Positions 20,309-32,600 of a stretch of DNA of 60,181 nt are shown one piece after another (the first letter of the stretch is position 1; each line of letters starts with the position of its first letter). The stretch is taken from the IMG/VR virus record IMGVR_UViG_3300025889_000126, positions 1 to 60,181 of that record; one strand, given 5' to 3'. The notes beneath the pieces are model-generated. The model worked only from the letters and a program-made list of their open reading frames with translations. It was not told the DNA's origin and searched no databases. Both the position numbers and the translations under genes were made by a program. Source of the stretch: a virus.

Positions 20309-21763
20309 ATGGACATACTTGAAAAGCCTAGCTACGTCTCCAACAAGGAGATGCTTGAAAGATGCCTGCTACTTAAAAAGGTTCTCGATGCCAAGATTGA
20401 GAAGAAGATAAGTAGAGGCAGAACAATACAGACCATACAAGCAAATAAGTACGACATCAATACCCTGCACTACAAACGCATAGCAAATAGCTGCGAGTAC
20501 TACAAACAGAAAGTTGACATGGAGACATCATCAGGCGTAACATTCAGAGACTACCAGCTTGATATCATCGAGCGAGGCACATCAATACTACAAGCTAGTG
20601 GGTTCTTGTACCTAACTATGGAAGTACGTACCGGTAAGACCCTAACATCTCTTGGCATAGCCAGGAACATTGACGCTAAGAATGTCCTATTCATTACCAA
20701 GAAGAAAGCCATCAGCTCAATACAGAACGACTACAATATGCTGTCCTGCTCCTTCGATATTCAGATAATAAACTATGAGAGCCTGCACCTCGTAGCTGAC
20801 AATGAGCATTGGGATTTAATCATCTGCGATGAGGCTCATAGCATGGGCGCATTCCCGAAGCCATCCAACAGAGCTGTCGCTGTCAAAGACCTACTCAAGA
20901 AGTATAAGTCCAAAGTCATCCTGCTATCAGGCACACCGACCCCTGAGTCCTACTGCCAAATGTACCATCAGGTGTATGGCATCAAGGGTAATCCATTCTC
21001 TGAGTACAAAAACTTCTACCGATTCTGCGATGACTATGTCAATGTCAAAGAACGCAAGATAAATGGTCTATTCATTAAGGACTACTCAGATGGCAAGACC
21101 TCAATACTAGATGCAATGCGACCATACACCATCAACTATACTCAGGCGGAGGCAGGGTTCCTTAGTAAGGTAAATGAGACCATTTTAGAGGTAGAGTTAC
21201 AGCCAAAGACCTACGAGATAATGCTAAAGCTCAAAAGAGATTTGGTTGTGCAAGGTAAAGGCGAGACAATACTTGCAGATACGCCAGTAAAATTATTGTC
21301 AAAAATACACCAACTTTGCTCAGGAACCATTAAATTTGAGAGTGGAAATTCAATGGTACTTGATACAAGCAAGGCAGAGTTTATTAAAGAGCATTTCAAG
21401 GGCAAGAAGATTGGCATCTTCTACAAGTTCAAAGAGGAACTTAAAGCCCTGAAGAAAGTCTTTGATGATAGTTTGACTACAGAGTTGGACGTGTTCAACG
21501 CAACCGACAAACACATTGCGCTGCAAATTGTTTCTGGGCGTGAGGGGATTTCCCTAAAAGCTGCCGACTGCTTAGTTTTCTATAACATTGACTTCAGTGC
21601 AACGAGCTATTGGCAGTCTAAGGATCGGATGACTACCAAAGACCGACTTGTCAATGACGTGTACTGGATATTCGCAGTTGGGGGTATAGAGCATGACGTA
21701 TACAAAACAGTAACAGCAAAATTAGATTACACCGTTAACCACTTCAAAAAATTATTATTATGA
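20309..21763 (+). CDS. SF2 DNA helicase/translocase (DEAH, SNF2-like)
   Basis: After a 75-residue N-terminal region comes FRDYQLDIIERG (Q-motif-like), motif I EVRTGKT (about 105-111), motif II DEAH (about 173-176) and motif III LSGTPTPE (about 206-213). In the second RecA domain, GREGISLKAADCLVFYNIDF and SKDR correspond to motifs V and VI. The architecture matches phage SNF2-like helicases that process forks or recombination intermediates. It is complete at 484 aa and overlaps the next gene by 4 nt. Confidence 0.85.
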   Translation: MDILEKPSYVSNKEMLERCLLLKKVLDAKIEKKISRGRTIQTIQANKYDINTLHYKRIANSCEYYKQKVDMETSSGVTFRDYQLDIIERGTSILQASGFLYLTMEVRTGKTLTSLGIARNIDAKNVLFITKKKAISSIQNDYNMLSCSFDIQIINYESLHLVADNEHWDLIICDEAHSMGAFPKPSNRAVAVKDLLKKYKSKVILLSGTPTPESYCQMYHQVYGIKGNPFSEYKNFYRFCDDYVNVKERKINGLFIKDYSDGKTSILDAMRPYTINYTQAEAGFLSKVNETILEVELQPKTYEIMLKLKRDLVVQGKGETILADTPVKLLSKIHQLCSGTIKFESGNSMVLDTSKAEFIKEHFKGKKIGIFYKFKEELKALKKVFDDSLTTELDVFNATDKHIALQIVSGREGISLKAADCLVFYNIDFSATSYWQSKDRMTTKDRLVNDVYWIFAVGGIEHDVYKTVTAKLDYTVNHFKKLLL

Positions 21764-22038
21764 GAAATAAATTAGCAGGTAAGCATCCCTCATATGACAA
21801 GCTTGGTATGTCAGAGGAACGTAAGAAAAAGAAGCTCGCTTATGACAAGGCATATCAGAAGTCAGAGGAGCGCAAAGACTATAGAGTTGAGCTTAACCGA
21901 AAGAATCGGGAAGCAGGAACCTATGGTAATGGTGATGGCAAAGACATGAGCCATACAAAGTCAGGTAAGCTTGTCTCTGAGTCGAAGTCAACGAACAGAG
22001 CAAGAAATGGTCACAATAAAAAATCAACAAAAAAATGA
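21760..22038 (+). CDS. Small basic HNH-like protein (92 aa)
   Basis: The segment GNGDGKDMSHTKSGKL followed by ESKSTNRARNG parallels the phage family in which a basic N-terminus precedes D-x-x-H-x-K-p-l-s-x-GG and an S-x-x-N-R end. That is a compact HNH-type nuclease-like fold. Here the second D/H region is shortened, so catalytic activity is doubtful. The N-terminal half is Lys/Arg-rich (ERKKKKLAYDKAYQKSEERK). It lies between a helicase and a VRR-NUC nuclease. Confidence 0.5.
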   Translation: MRNKLAGKHPSYDKLGMSEERKKKKLAYDKAYQKSEERKDYRVELNRKNREAGTYGNGDGKDMSHTKSGKLVSESKSTNRARNGHNKKSTKK

Positions 22039-22349
22039 TACCATGCATATGTATTGACGACAAGGCTCGTCCGGCAGATTTTCCTCTTAGCAAGTGGTTA
22101 GAAGAGGGGAAGGAATATAATATTGTAGCAGCAGCTGTGATCCTACCACAAGGTATACTCGGATTCCAAGTTAATGAGATACAGATGGATGCCGATTGCT
22201 ACCCATACAAATATTTCTCTTCACATAGATTTATTTTTGATAATAAATATAAAAAGGCTATTTTTGAGATGGTAATGGGCGATCGTGATTACTCTGAGGT
22301 AGACCCAGCGATTATGACCGATGTAAGCCTTGTTAGCTTCGTATCATGA
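22035..22349 (+). CDS. Hypothetical conserved phage protein (104 aa)
   Basis: It starts MIPCICIDDKARPADFPLSK and has a central beta-rich region (VAAAVILPQGILGFQVNEIQ) and YFSSHRF. Short proteins with the start C--ID---RP-D-P-SKW-EG--Y- are often found near VRR-NUC genes in Bacteroidota phages. Function unknown. ATGA overlaps on both sides show tight operon coupling. Confidence 0.6.
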   Translation: MIPCICIDDKARPADFPLSKWLEEGKEYNIVAAAVILPQGILGFQVNEIQMDADCYPYKYFSSHRFIFDNKYKKAIFEMVMGDRDYSEVDPAIMTDVSLVSFVS

Positions 22350-22585
22350 AAGAGCAACAGATACAATCAAAGAAAATTAAAGAGCTAGAGACTCAGGGCT
22401 ACTACGTCATAAAGCTTATCAATACCAATAAGAATGGCATCCCTGACCTTATAGCCATACCTCCTAACTCAGATGTCTTATTCATTGAGGTCAAGCGACC
22501 TGATGGAAAGGTAACAAAGCTCCAGGAGTTCAGACACAAAGAGCTAGAGGAGAAAGGTATTAAAGTGGAAATATTTAGAGGATAA
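22346..22585 (+). CDS. VRR-NUC domain nuclease
   Basis: The 79-residue protein is a minimal VRR-NUC domain: GIPDLIAI (catalytic Asp), FIEVKRPDGKVTKLQEFRHK (E-x-K plus the conserved Gln helix) and a final strand VEIFRG. These PD-(D/E)XK nucleases cut branched DNA and act as Holliday junction resolvase-like enzymes in phages. It probably resolves recombination or packaging intermediates. Confidence 0.9.
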   Translation: MKEQQIQSKKIKELETQGYYVIKLINTNKNGIPDLIAIPPNSDVLFIEVKRPDGKVTKLQEFRHKELEEKGIKVEIFRG

Positions 22586-22607
22586 ATTTAATTAAATCAA
22601 ATCAATT

Positions 22608-22946
22608 ATGAATCAAGACAACAAAAGGTTAGCTGACCTATGGCTACTCATCAGCGCACTCAACACAGTACGCTACGCAATTGCTGAAATCAATCCTGAC
22701 ACCATGCAGTCGCATACCAAGATGCAATTCAAAAATCTCAGGAGCAATATTGAGAACTTCCTAGTATCAGCGCAGACTAAGATGCAGACCAAGGAGCGAC
22801 AAACGCTAGCATCTATGAACTTCGAAAATGTAGCCATCATGGCTGAAACGCTGTCACTACTAGCGCACGTTCCAATCAACAAACAAGAGGAATTTCTAAG
22901 CAAAGTAAATAACTTAGTCTTTGAAGTTATAAAAGATGGAGAATGA
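22608..22946 (+). CDS. Hypothetical helical protein (112 aa)
   Basis: Predicted all-alpha (RLADLWLLISALNTVRYAIA, then FLVSAQTKMQTKERQTLASM). No family is recognised. A leader repeating aaatcaaatcaa precedes the start. It overlaps the next gene by 11 nt. Confidence 0.6.
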   Translation: MNQDNKRLADLWLLISALNTVRYAIAEINPDTMQSHTKMQFKNLRSNIENFLVSAQTKMQTKERQTLASMNFENVAIMAETLSLLAHVPINKQEEFLSKVNNLVFEVIKDGE

Positions 22947-23310
22947 AGAACTAAGGCGTGAGAGAAGAGCCATTGACTGCTTCGTTAATATGTTCAGTGG
23001 CTCTTATCAAAAGCTCGATCCAAATGATATAGACTACAAGGTCTTCGACTCTGAGAATAAGCTTATTGCTTATGCAGAGGTAAGCTCTAGGATAAAGACC
23101 ATTAGAGATGCATACCCTCTGTCAGTATCAGCAAAAAAGTTACTAAAGCTCTCAGATAAGCGACTCAATCCGGTACTGATATGGTCCTGCGAGGATGGTA
23201 TCATTTATTCAAAGGTCAAGGGATTGTCAGGAGAGATAGTATGGGAGGATGAGGACTTTGTGGTTTATTTTGATAAGCAAAAGACAATGAAATATATTCG
23301 ATTCACCTAA
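22936..23310 (+). CDS. Possible PD-(D/E)XK-like nuclease-fold protein (124 aa)
   Basis: The order DIDYKVFDSENKLIAYAEVS, then YPLSVSAKKLLKLSDKRLNP and VLIWSCEDGIIY, matches the strand-strand-helix-strand layout of small restriction-like folds in phages. The position of the usual E-x-K is E-V-S, so the catalytic Lys is missing or displaced. Function uncertain. It is second to last in the early operon. Confidence 0.4.
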   Translation: MENEELRRERRAIDCFVNMFSGSYQKLDPNDIDYKVFDSENKLIAYAEVSSRIKTIRDAYPLSVSAKKLLKLSDKRLNPVLIWSCEDGIIYSKVKGLSGEIVWEDEDFVVYFDKQKTMKYIRFT

Positions 23311-23322
23311 ACCAATTTAATT

Positions 23323-23613
23323 ATGAAACGTAAAAAATTAACAGACGATGAGATACTAACTGAGATATACAGAAGGGTATACGCAGTTAGTGAGCCACCT
23401 GCCGACTTTGATCACCTGATGGCTACAGCAGAGATAAATGACCTCGGACAGAAGGTCATCAAGTTTTTGGAATATGAATGCGATGACGAGGTAATGAAGA
23501 AGATCTGCGAGGATACATTGGATGAGTTTAAAGTAAAGGGCTACAAGCGAAAGCAATTCTTCTATTCCTTTTGGCTCGGTTGTTCACCTAAATCAAAAAA
23601 ACAAACTCAATGA
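23323..23613 (+). CDS. Hypothetical protein, last plus-strand gene (96 aa)
   Basis: Acidic helical protein (LTDDEILTEIYRRVYAVSEP; YECDDEVMKKICEDTLDEFK) with a basic tail (SPKSKKQTQ). No family is recognised. It ends 20 bases before the terminator shared with the convergent virion operon. Confidence 0.6.
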   Translation: MKRKKLTDDEILTEIYRRVYAVSEPPADFDHLMATAEINDLGQKVIKFLEYECDDEVMKKICEDTLDEFKVKGYKRKQFFYSFWLGCSPKSKKQTQ

Positions 23614-23633
23614 ACAACTTAAAGACTAAATAC

Positions 23634-23660
23634 AAAGCCCCTCGTATAAGGGGCTTTTTT
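23634..23660. terminator. Bidirectional terminator between early and virion operons
   Basis: AAAGCCCC (23634-23641), loop TCGTATAA, GGGGCTTT (23650-23657) and a T run to 23660 on the plus strand. On the minus strand the tract after the stem is weaker (TTTGTATTTA). It sits between convergent stop codons at 23613 and 23662. Confidence 0.9.
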
Positions 23661-23661
23661 A

Positions 23662-26600
23662 TTACCTTCCGTATCTCTCCTGTCTCTGTCTTATTTTCTC
23701 CTGCACCTCCCTTCTCTTTCTGAGCATCTCTCGCTTAGCTTCTTCCCTTTTCTCCATCGCTCTCTCTCTTCTCTTCTCAGGAGTATTCTGCTCTCTAAAG
23801 TATTTAGTGCCTGGGCCATAATTCTTTCTCCACTCTTTTGGATATAGCTCTTTGAATTTCTTTTCGCTCAATCCTCTGAATGGCTTGTCCTTATTCTTCT
23901 CCTCTTCTTCCAATCTCTCACTCTCTCTGTACTTATATAACTTACCTCCAGGTGCAGAGTACTCGTCAAACTTATAAGGTTCTTTTTCTTCAAACTCTTT
24001 CAAAGTCTCATACCCACCATAAGCTTCTTCCTTCATAGCTTTCCTCTCGGCTTTATATTTCTTTACCTCTGACTTATCTCTACCTGTTTCTTGGTACTCT
24101 TTGAGTTGAGGTCCAGTCATCGCATCTTTCTTAGCACTCTTTACTATGGTGTTCATAACATTATTAGTCTCAGGACTAAAAGGATTTATACCAAGGGTAG
24201 TGGTAATACCCAAAGCTATGTACAATGGATTAGATAGCAATTCTCTATCTTTCTCCATTATAGTCTTCTTATTGTTATAGTTATCAGTAAATTCACCAGT
24301 AATACCTAGTCTTATATTCTCGTAAAGTTTTGTTGCTTTGTCAGCAGCAATACCAAGTATCCCTAAGTCACTTATAAATGATTCAAATACAGTTTTGCCT
24401 TGATCTGTAAATATATTATATCTATCTTCTTCCTCTGTGCCAATAAATTCTTGTACTTTATCCAATACAGCACTAAATCCAGATCTCGCAACTATATCTG
24501 CAAATGGTGCAGGGGATAAAACGTCAGTAGTAACTGATGTAGCAGCGCCCTTCACCATATTGTCCCATTTCTTTTTCTTCTCTTCCTCATCGTCCTCTTC
24601 CCCTCGTATAAACTGAGCTATACTATAAAATACATAGTATCCAATATAGAGTTTAAGCATTCTAAAAGTAGCCATCTCAGCAGCAAAACCACCGAGAGAT
24701 CTAGCAGCTATTCTCTTATCCTCATTTGATGCAGTCTTACTCGACAATACTGCTAAGTCATTTGAGAAACGAGTTGTTTGGTTCATCCTAAAAGTAGAAA
24801 GAGGCATAGCAATTTTTGTTATAAACTGTTTTAGCGGATTGTCCGACTGGTACATCTTTCCGGCTAAGTCTTTGTCAGATATATTCTGCTGCCTATCAAC
24901 CATATCCTGTGCATATTGTGCAGCTTCTTTATTCATCTCATGATTACTATAATCAATGCCTTGTTTCGGATATTCTTTTTGTTTTTTAAGATACTGTTCA
25001 TAATACCCAATCCAAGAAGCTCTAGCTATCATTACGTCAAAATTTGATAAGTATATCTTTAGATATTTCCTATTAAGATTTTCGATATATCTAGCTACCT
25101 TCTCAGTTTTTGCAGTTGCTACTGCCTCAAGTTTTTGATTCAATGTCTCAAGTTCAGTTGTTGCTTCAACACCTCTATTAGCTATCGCCATTCCTGAATT
25201 GTTTATAAAATCATTAATAACTTTATTGTGTAAGTTACTAAGTTTTAAATTTCCTCCTGCATTGATAAGTGTATTTACAGCAACTGGAACAGTTTGTGAT
25301 ATCGCTTGAGTAGGACCAGCTAATACAAGTGCTGTACCAAGACCAGCTATCCTATCAAGCTTTCTTGTTACATCTCTAAATACTTTTTCAGTTACAATCC
25401 TCTTATTTCTTATATTTCTTATAAGTGTTGCTATGCGATCCTTTATCAAGCTTGCATCCTTGCCACTAGGTATTATGTTCTCAAACTCAGCAGATTTTGT
25501 AAATGCCTGTATCTGTCTAATGTCTGCCGCAGTTTTAATGTCAATAAGAGCCTCCAATAAAGCATTTGCATTGTTGGTATCAAAGGATAAGTTAACGTAC
25601 ATATTTGCTTTACCACTCGAATCAAATAAAGTTGTTGGTGGTGTTGACTTCATTAAGGAGCCAGCTTCTTTTTTGTAGAAGTTCTCAGTATTGCTATTAG
25701 AAAAGAATAACGACTCGGTTCCGTCAGTATCCTTCTTTACTTTGTCAGCTCTTTCCAAGAAACCAAATCTATCCGGTACATAGTTAACATTTTTGTCAAG
25801 TACCTTATTGTAAACGCTCAATGCAACGTCAGCAAATTGGTCGTATAGTTTTGCCCATTCGTCAACCCAAAACTGTACAGCATCCACATTGATAGGGTCA
25901 GCCTTTGCTTTTACTTCTGCAATATTATTTGCGTCTCTTGCTATTTTGTCATAGACCTCTTTTATAACTTTAGCTGCTTCTGTTTCTTTTTTAGTGCCGC
26001 CTTTATTTAATACCTCAATAGACTCCTCGATGAGTTTCTTTCTTCTATTAAATTCTGCTGCTACTTGCTTCTCATCACCAACAATTGTCTTTGCCAAGTC
26101 ACCTATAATACCTCTCTCTATGATATTGTACATATCTTGGAAAGATTTATTGTTTGGCTTCATCTTTGTGAATTGTAAGACATATTTATTTATAACTCTA
26201 TTCGTAGCATCTAAAGCCTCTGCCTTGTGGTTTATCAAAGAGTTTATGCCCATCTTCTCACGAACATACTGACCTGCTTTAAAACCTTTGAATAACCTTT
26301 CAAAGAATAACGGTACAGACGCAAACTGCTCAAAGAATAATCTACCAATTGCTGGGCTAAAATACATCTTTATTTCCTTTGACCTTACGCCCTTATTATC
26401 TACCTCTTTTACATTTTTAACACCATTATATGCCGCAAGCACATTACCCATTCCGGCAATTGACTTATTGACAATAAAGTTATTAAGTGCATCTGCTGCT
26501 CGTAGTGCTTCCTTTGCATCTAATAGACTTAGGTCCATAGCCATAAACTCCTCAACAATCTTCTTGTCTGACTCCTTGAACTCAACTGTCGTTGGATTGT

Positions 26601-29600
26601 CAGGGTCAGAGAATGGATCGATGCCTGTCTTAAACATATCATTGATGATTGTAGAGTAGGTGTTGAACATTTTGTCAATGAAGCCACGGATAATACCTTC
26701 CTTGTATTTGTCAACTTTTTCATCTTCAGATAGGTTTAACAGCTCCATCATTTGGTTGTATGTCAGATCAGACGCATCAACGCCCATAAGTTCTTGCAAC
26801 CTTTCTGCTGTATTTTTTCTAATGGTTTCTGCCTGAGCTTCCATCATTTTATTAACATACTCCATTGTCTTGCCTACGTCAACCATATCAGCAGGGATGA
26901 CATTCTCGCCAACTATCTTTGACCCTTGTACACCTTCTTTGACCTTTGATGCCATCTCAATATACTCATCAATATTCTCAACCATTGCCGGATCAATTTT
27001 AGCAAATTCAGCAGCGAATGGAGTGAGGTTGCCAAACTTTTTTGTATTTTTTGATAGCTTCTTTATATCTGACTGCAAGTCATTTGCTTTGTTTAGCTTA
27101 TCAGCATATTCAGCATCATTGAATACCTTCTCGGCATAGGTTAGTAATCTCTCAACCATGATAGGGTTGTCAAGATTGGTATTGTTTACTTTGTTAATTA
27201 GTACAGCAGCCTGACGTGTTGTTATCTTTCCTTTCTTAACCATGTCCTTGATAGCAGCAGCAAGTATCTTACGCTTGGTATTCAAGTCTGCTTTAGCTTC
27301 TCTTGCCGCTCTAGCCTCAAGTCTTATTTGGTCTTTGAGCGCAGTCATCTCATTGACTGTTACTTTCTTAGGCTTAGGCTTGCCTACAATCTTCTCCTTT
27401 GATATTGGTTTCTTCTCTGCCTTAGGTTTAATCTTTAGTAAAGCGTCTGCTTGGCTCTCAGTAAGACCTTGTTTCATTAAGTATATCTTAATGCCAGCAT
27501 CTGAGATTTTATCTCTCGGATCAATAGGATTTCTTGCCATTTCTATGGCACCTGAGTACATACGATTAAGAACTTTAGCTTCGTATCTTTCTTTGTTTAT
27601 GGCTTTATACTTTTCTTTTATCTCTGCGTATCCTTTTGCTAGAGCATCTCTTAATACTTTTGCTTGGTCTGCCAGTCCTTTACCTGCATCAATAGCTTTT
27701 GCTACCGTGTCCATTGCTGCGTTCCATATTGCAATAGGTACACCAAGGATATTACTCTGCAATCCACTAGGACCTTTTATCTTTAAGCTTCTGACAGCAT
27801 CTGATAGCTTTTTGGTTGGAGCTATTTGCTCTTGTGTAGCTCCTTCTGTTGTTTCTGTAACCACCTCAGTTACCGGAGCATTTATCTCATTTAAACTTAT
27901 TCCTGAGAAGTCAGCTTGAGGATTAGCCTTGAAAGTATTCTTATCTACAGATACCTCAACAACTTGAGTTAGCTTTTCTAGTAGTGCCTTCTGTATGTCT
28001 GCCTCATTGACATTGTCTGACTTATTTACAGTAACACTTACTTGAACACTTGCCCCTCTGTTAACAGCATCTGTCAATCTTTTAAACTCATTGTCAAAAG
28101 CAACTTCATTAGTGTTTGCATAGTAAGTTACTTTATCACCTTGGTCAACTGAGTAGTATCTACCTATTAGTCTTGTCTTATCAGTCGGATTAGTAAGCTC
28201 GCTTACTTCTTGTTTGCTCCTATTATCTTGAGCCTCATTGCCACCTTCCTCAACATTATAGTTTTGAGATTTCCAAACTCTAAACCCTCCTCTACCTATT
28301 CCACCTATCCCTGATATAACAAAGTTTAATACCTTAGCAGCTTTTGACTTTGCTTTTGGAGTGGTCTCAGTTACAGGAGCAATCTCAGTAACAGGAGCCA
28401 CCTCAGTAGGAGGAGCTTGTTCAGTTGGAGTCTCAGTTACCGGAGCTGTCTCAGTCACAGGAGCTGCCTCAACCTTTGGTGCCCCCATCTTAGCTAACAT
28501 CATTTGCTCTAGCTTGTCAGCCTCTTGCTCAGGTGTTAGTGCTTCAGTTACAGGTTCAGTTACAGTCTCAGTTACAGGTTGCTGTGATGATAGTTCTTTC
28601 TGATTAAGAGCGTCAAGTTCAGCCTTCACGTCAGCCTTTGGCATGACCGTTTCACCAACAGTTATGTTCTTGCGTCTCTTGTCAGCCTTAGCCAATGCGT
28701 CAGTCAGCTCCTGCTGTCTTGCTCTGTCCTGCTCAGTAAATGTCTCTACCGGCTCTACAGGTGCAGCTTCAGCGACAGGAGTTACCTCAGTCTCAGCTGC
28801 TACTTGTGAAATAATGCGCTGAACTTTTTCAATAATATCATTCTGATTAGGTGTACGTTGATCCTCAGGAGTAGCCATCGCATCGTCATATAATTTCGCT
28901 GCAATCTGCTCATTGTCGTTAACTACCACGTCATTGCCATTAGAATCGGTAATAATTACTCCTCCCTTGATATTAAGAGGAGCTGATGTGATGATATCTG
29001 TAGTAGTTTTTTGCGCAGTCTCTTGCCCTTCCTTGGCTGCTATCTCAATCTGAGCGCCTAAACCTTCAGGTGTAGCTTGCTCTTTTTGAAGTAATGCGTC
29101 AAGCTCAGCCTGAGCGCCTGCTTTATCCTCATAAGCATCATTAACTTTAATAAGAGGTGTTGGTTCACCCTCTGTAAAGCTTTCTAATTCTGAGGGGTTC
29201 TCGAATGCTGCTAAGAGTTCTTCTTTCCTTTGGCTTTCTTCGGGGCTGAGGACACCTTGTTGGGGAGCTGCTTCAGATCCTGCTTCGGGTTCTCCTTCGA
29301 CCATCTCTTGGCCAACTCTGGCTTCTGGCTGTACAGATACTTCACCTGTTGTTTGCTTTTGAATGGCATCTAATTTCTCGTTTAATGTCTGAGATACTTG
29401 ATTGTCATTCTTAACGCCAATGTTTAATTTTGCAAGTCTCTCAGGAGTGAATGAATCGATTTTGTCTAAAAACTGTTGTTTGGTATATCTTTTACCATTT
29501 ATCATGTACTCTCCTACCTCCTTAGTTTCAATACCTGAAATCTTAGTCAGGTCAACCTGGTTCTCTGTTGGTAAAATAGCTTTACTTTTACCCATAGCAG

Positions 29601-32600
29601 ATAACTCCTCATTGATAGCTTTAACATCATCACTATATACCTCTTGTTTCTCCTTTGATGATGTAAGCTCTTTTTTGGCTGCTAATAATTCCATAGTTCT
29701 AGCAGTAACATTACTATTTGCTGAGCCACCTCCTACTGACATTAAACCTTTAGCCTCTCTTCTAAGACCTACATTCTCTTGTATCTTCTGATTTACATCC
29801 TCGTCAATCTTTCCAAGGCGTTGCATATTATTTGCCCAATTTGAAATTCGCTCGTCAGATACTCTCTCTGATGCTATATTTTTATAGTCAGTTAAATTAT
29901 ATGCAAGATTAATGTCAGTGTTTTTCTTTATTGCAGAGTATGCATTTATTACATGGTTTGGAGTATTTGAACCCATACCGCCAAGCCCCTCAAGTGCTAC
30001 CTCATTAAAGTCAATTTCTTTTCTACCTGTGCCAAATAATATCTCATTGCCTTGCGCTACAAGCTCACCTGCCATCTCAGCACTTGGATCTATTATTCCA
30101 TGCTCAATAGTCCCACGAGCGATTTTAGATGTAGCAGATGCTAATTTACTTGCAGGCTTTATTATTTTACCTGCAAGTCCTGCTGTTATATAGTCAATCG
30201 TAGCAATTGGTATACCTCTAGCAGCGCCAACAGCAGCAGCTTCATTCCATACATTTTGATCCATCAATGCCTTCTCTAATGACTTAGGGTCAGTAGCTTT
30301 GTAACCTTTATTTTTTACAGCCTCCATTAGAGCATTTGTATATTCTGTTATATATCCGGTTATGGCCTGCCCTGATCTGAACCCCATCCCTGCACCTGTA
30401 GCTGCTCCACCAAGAACAGTAGCTGGTGCTAAAGGACCACCTACGAGCCCTGCTGCCGCTCCTGTCCCTGCTCCTGCTGCGGTTGTAACAGGAATTATCT
30501 TAGCTCCATAAGGGAGCATTTGTGATACTGATTGAGCAACAGCTACAGCCATAGCTTCAAATGGATCATCTAATACAACATCCCACCAATCTCTATATGT
30601 CTTTGCTTCAGACATTCTAGTCATAACCCTACTTTGGGTGCCACTCATGCTAGCTAATTTCTCAGAGATGTATTTTGCTGCATTCCTAGGGTCACTATAT
30701 CCTGAATATGATGTATATCCAGGAAGAGTCATTGCCAATAATTGGTCTCCAATCATACCATTTGTAAGACCATCATTCAAAGAATTCCATGTTGCTATAA
30801 TATTATCAGTAAGCTCGCTATTTATCTCTTTGTTTGTTTTAGCATCAAAATATGTTTTTGCCTCGTCAAATTTCATAACAGCAGTTTGAGCTAACTGATT
30901 TGCATCTACATATTTTTGAACTAGATTTTTATAAGCCTCTTTATCTGTTATCTTGCTTTCAGGGATTTTCATTAACTCCTCAATAGGCATATTAAATCTG
31001 CTTATTGCCTCAGCCTTTACAATATCAAGGTCTGACTTTGCTTCTCTAAATATTTTAGTTGCTTCAGCAGCTGTTTTATTCTCTATCTTAGCCAAGTGAG
31101 CATCAAAATCCATTCTTGTTTTCTCGTATGTTTTATCTTGAGTTGAGAATGTCATATCTTTTACTAGTGGCCTAAGTTGCTCACGTTCTTTTTTAAGTTC
31201 TGCTAATGTATTTTCTACATCAAGTCTTTTTTTGCCATTTATAAATACAGTTGGATTGCTATAAACTTTTTCTTTTTCAGCTGCTGATAATTTTCCGCCT
31301 TCAAAAAAGTTTATAATGTCATCTATTTCGTTGTATCTATTTATTCTTCTTTTGTCTGTTACATAATCTAATCCTTTTTGCTTATAAAAAAGGTCTCCTT
31401 CTAGATCTACTTTTGACATATCCTTCCAAGATCCTGCTGCAAAATCCTCAGCTTCTTTGTCAGTTTTAAATGTAAAAATCTCGCCTCTTTTTTGGGCTTC
31501 TTTCAATGCTTCTTCAAATGGCAATTCAACCCAATCATCTTTGAATGGAGTTACGAATAATGGATTTTTTGGGAATAAAGTTGGAATTACTTTATTGTCG
31601 AAAGATAAAAATTTAACAGTTGACATGGTTCCATCGTCATTTATCCTGGCACCATTCCTCATGTTTTTAGCTCGTAATGCTTTATTTAGGAAATCTTCTT
31701 CCTCAGACATCCTATTATTTTGACTGATAAAGTCTCTTAGCTTTTTAGCTTCTTGTACTTTGTCTGCATCTGAGTCTACTGACAAGTCTATATCTATAGA
31801 TGCCTGTCCATTCTCAGATCTTGCTATAAGTTTATTTCCAAAAATTCCAGCCTTCTCAATAACTATACCATATGGTTGGAACTCTTTCTTTAGATCATCT
31901 ATGTTGTTATAATCGTCAAATATTCTATTGTCAATAGAATTTAGCTTATTTATAAATTCAGGAGTTTTACTTCTAAATAATGCATCTGAGAGTTCTTTAT
32001 TCCTTTTCTCTTGCTCTTGTAGTTCAAAAGCTTTTGTTTCTTTTAATATTTGCAATCGTTCTTCAGTATCTCTCGCTTTGCTTTCTTCTATTATAGCTAC
32101 TGCTTCTTTACTTTCTTTAGTAGTCTTTGATGGAGTAGTTATATTTATGCCATAGTTTTTTGCTTCTGCAAGTTGCGTTGGTTCTGTGGCTCCCCAAGAA
32201 TATCCTTCAGCAATTCTTGCATCTTGTGGGGCAACAGGTTTAGTTTTAACTTGTTCTTCCTTTGGCTGTAGGCTAAGTAAATACTTTTGTGCTTCGTCAA
32301 AAGTACTAGTCCCTGTAGGCTCCGATTCCGATATACCAAGCCCCGATAACCAAGAAGATTCCATATCTTCTTTTTTTTTAACAGGCTGCTGCTCTTGAGC
32401 CATTGGCTGTTGAGTGGGCTGTTTAGTAGGGGTAGTAGGAGCGGATACCAATGACTTAAAATCTTCAAAAGCTCCTAATGTACTTTCTCCGAATGCATTG
32501 TAGAAATCCTTTTGATAAGAAGGGTCTGACTTTATAAGATCTTTAAAATCTTCAAAAGCTCCAAATTTACCTTCTCCTCCTAGTTGATTATATAAATCGA

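Noticed and set aside
27242-27919. Plus-strand frame of 225 codons opposite the giant protein
   Set aside because: Low-complexity Leu/Ser/Ala translation typical of the reverse of Lys/Glu-rich coding; no start context.
28360-28590. CRISPR-like short repeats
   Set aside because: The repeats are in frame, degenerate, irregularly spaced and encode a Pro-Thr-Glu-Val linker of the giant protein.
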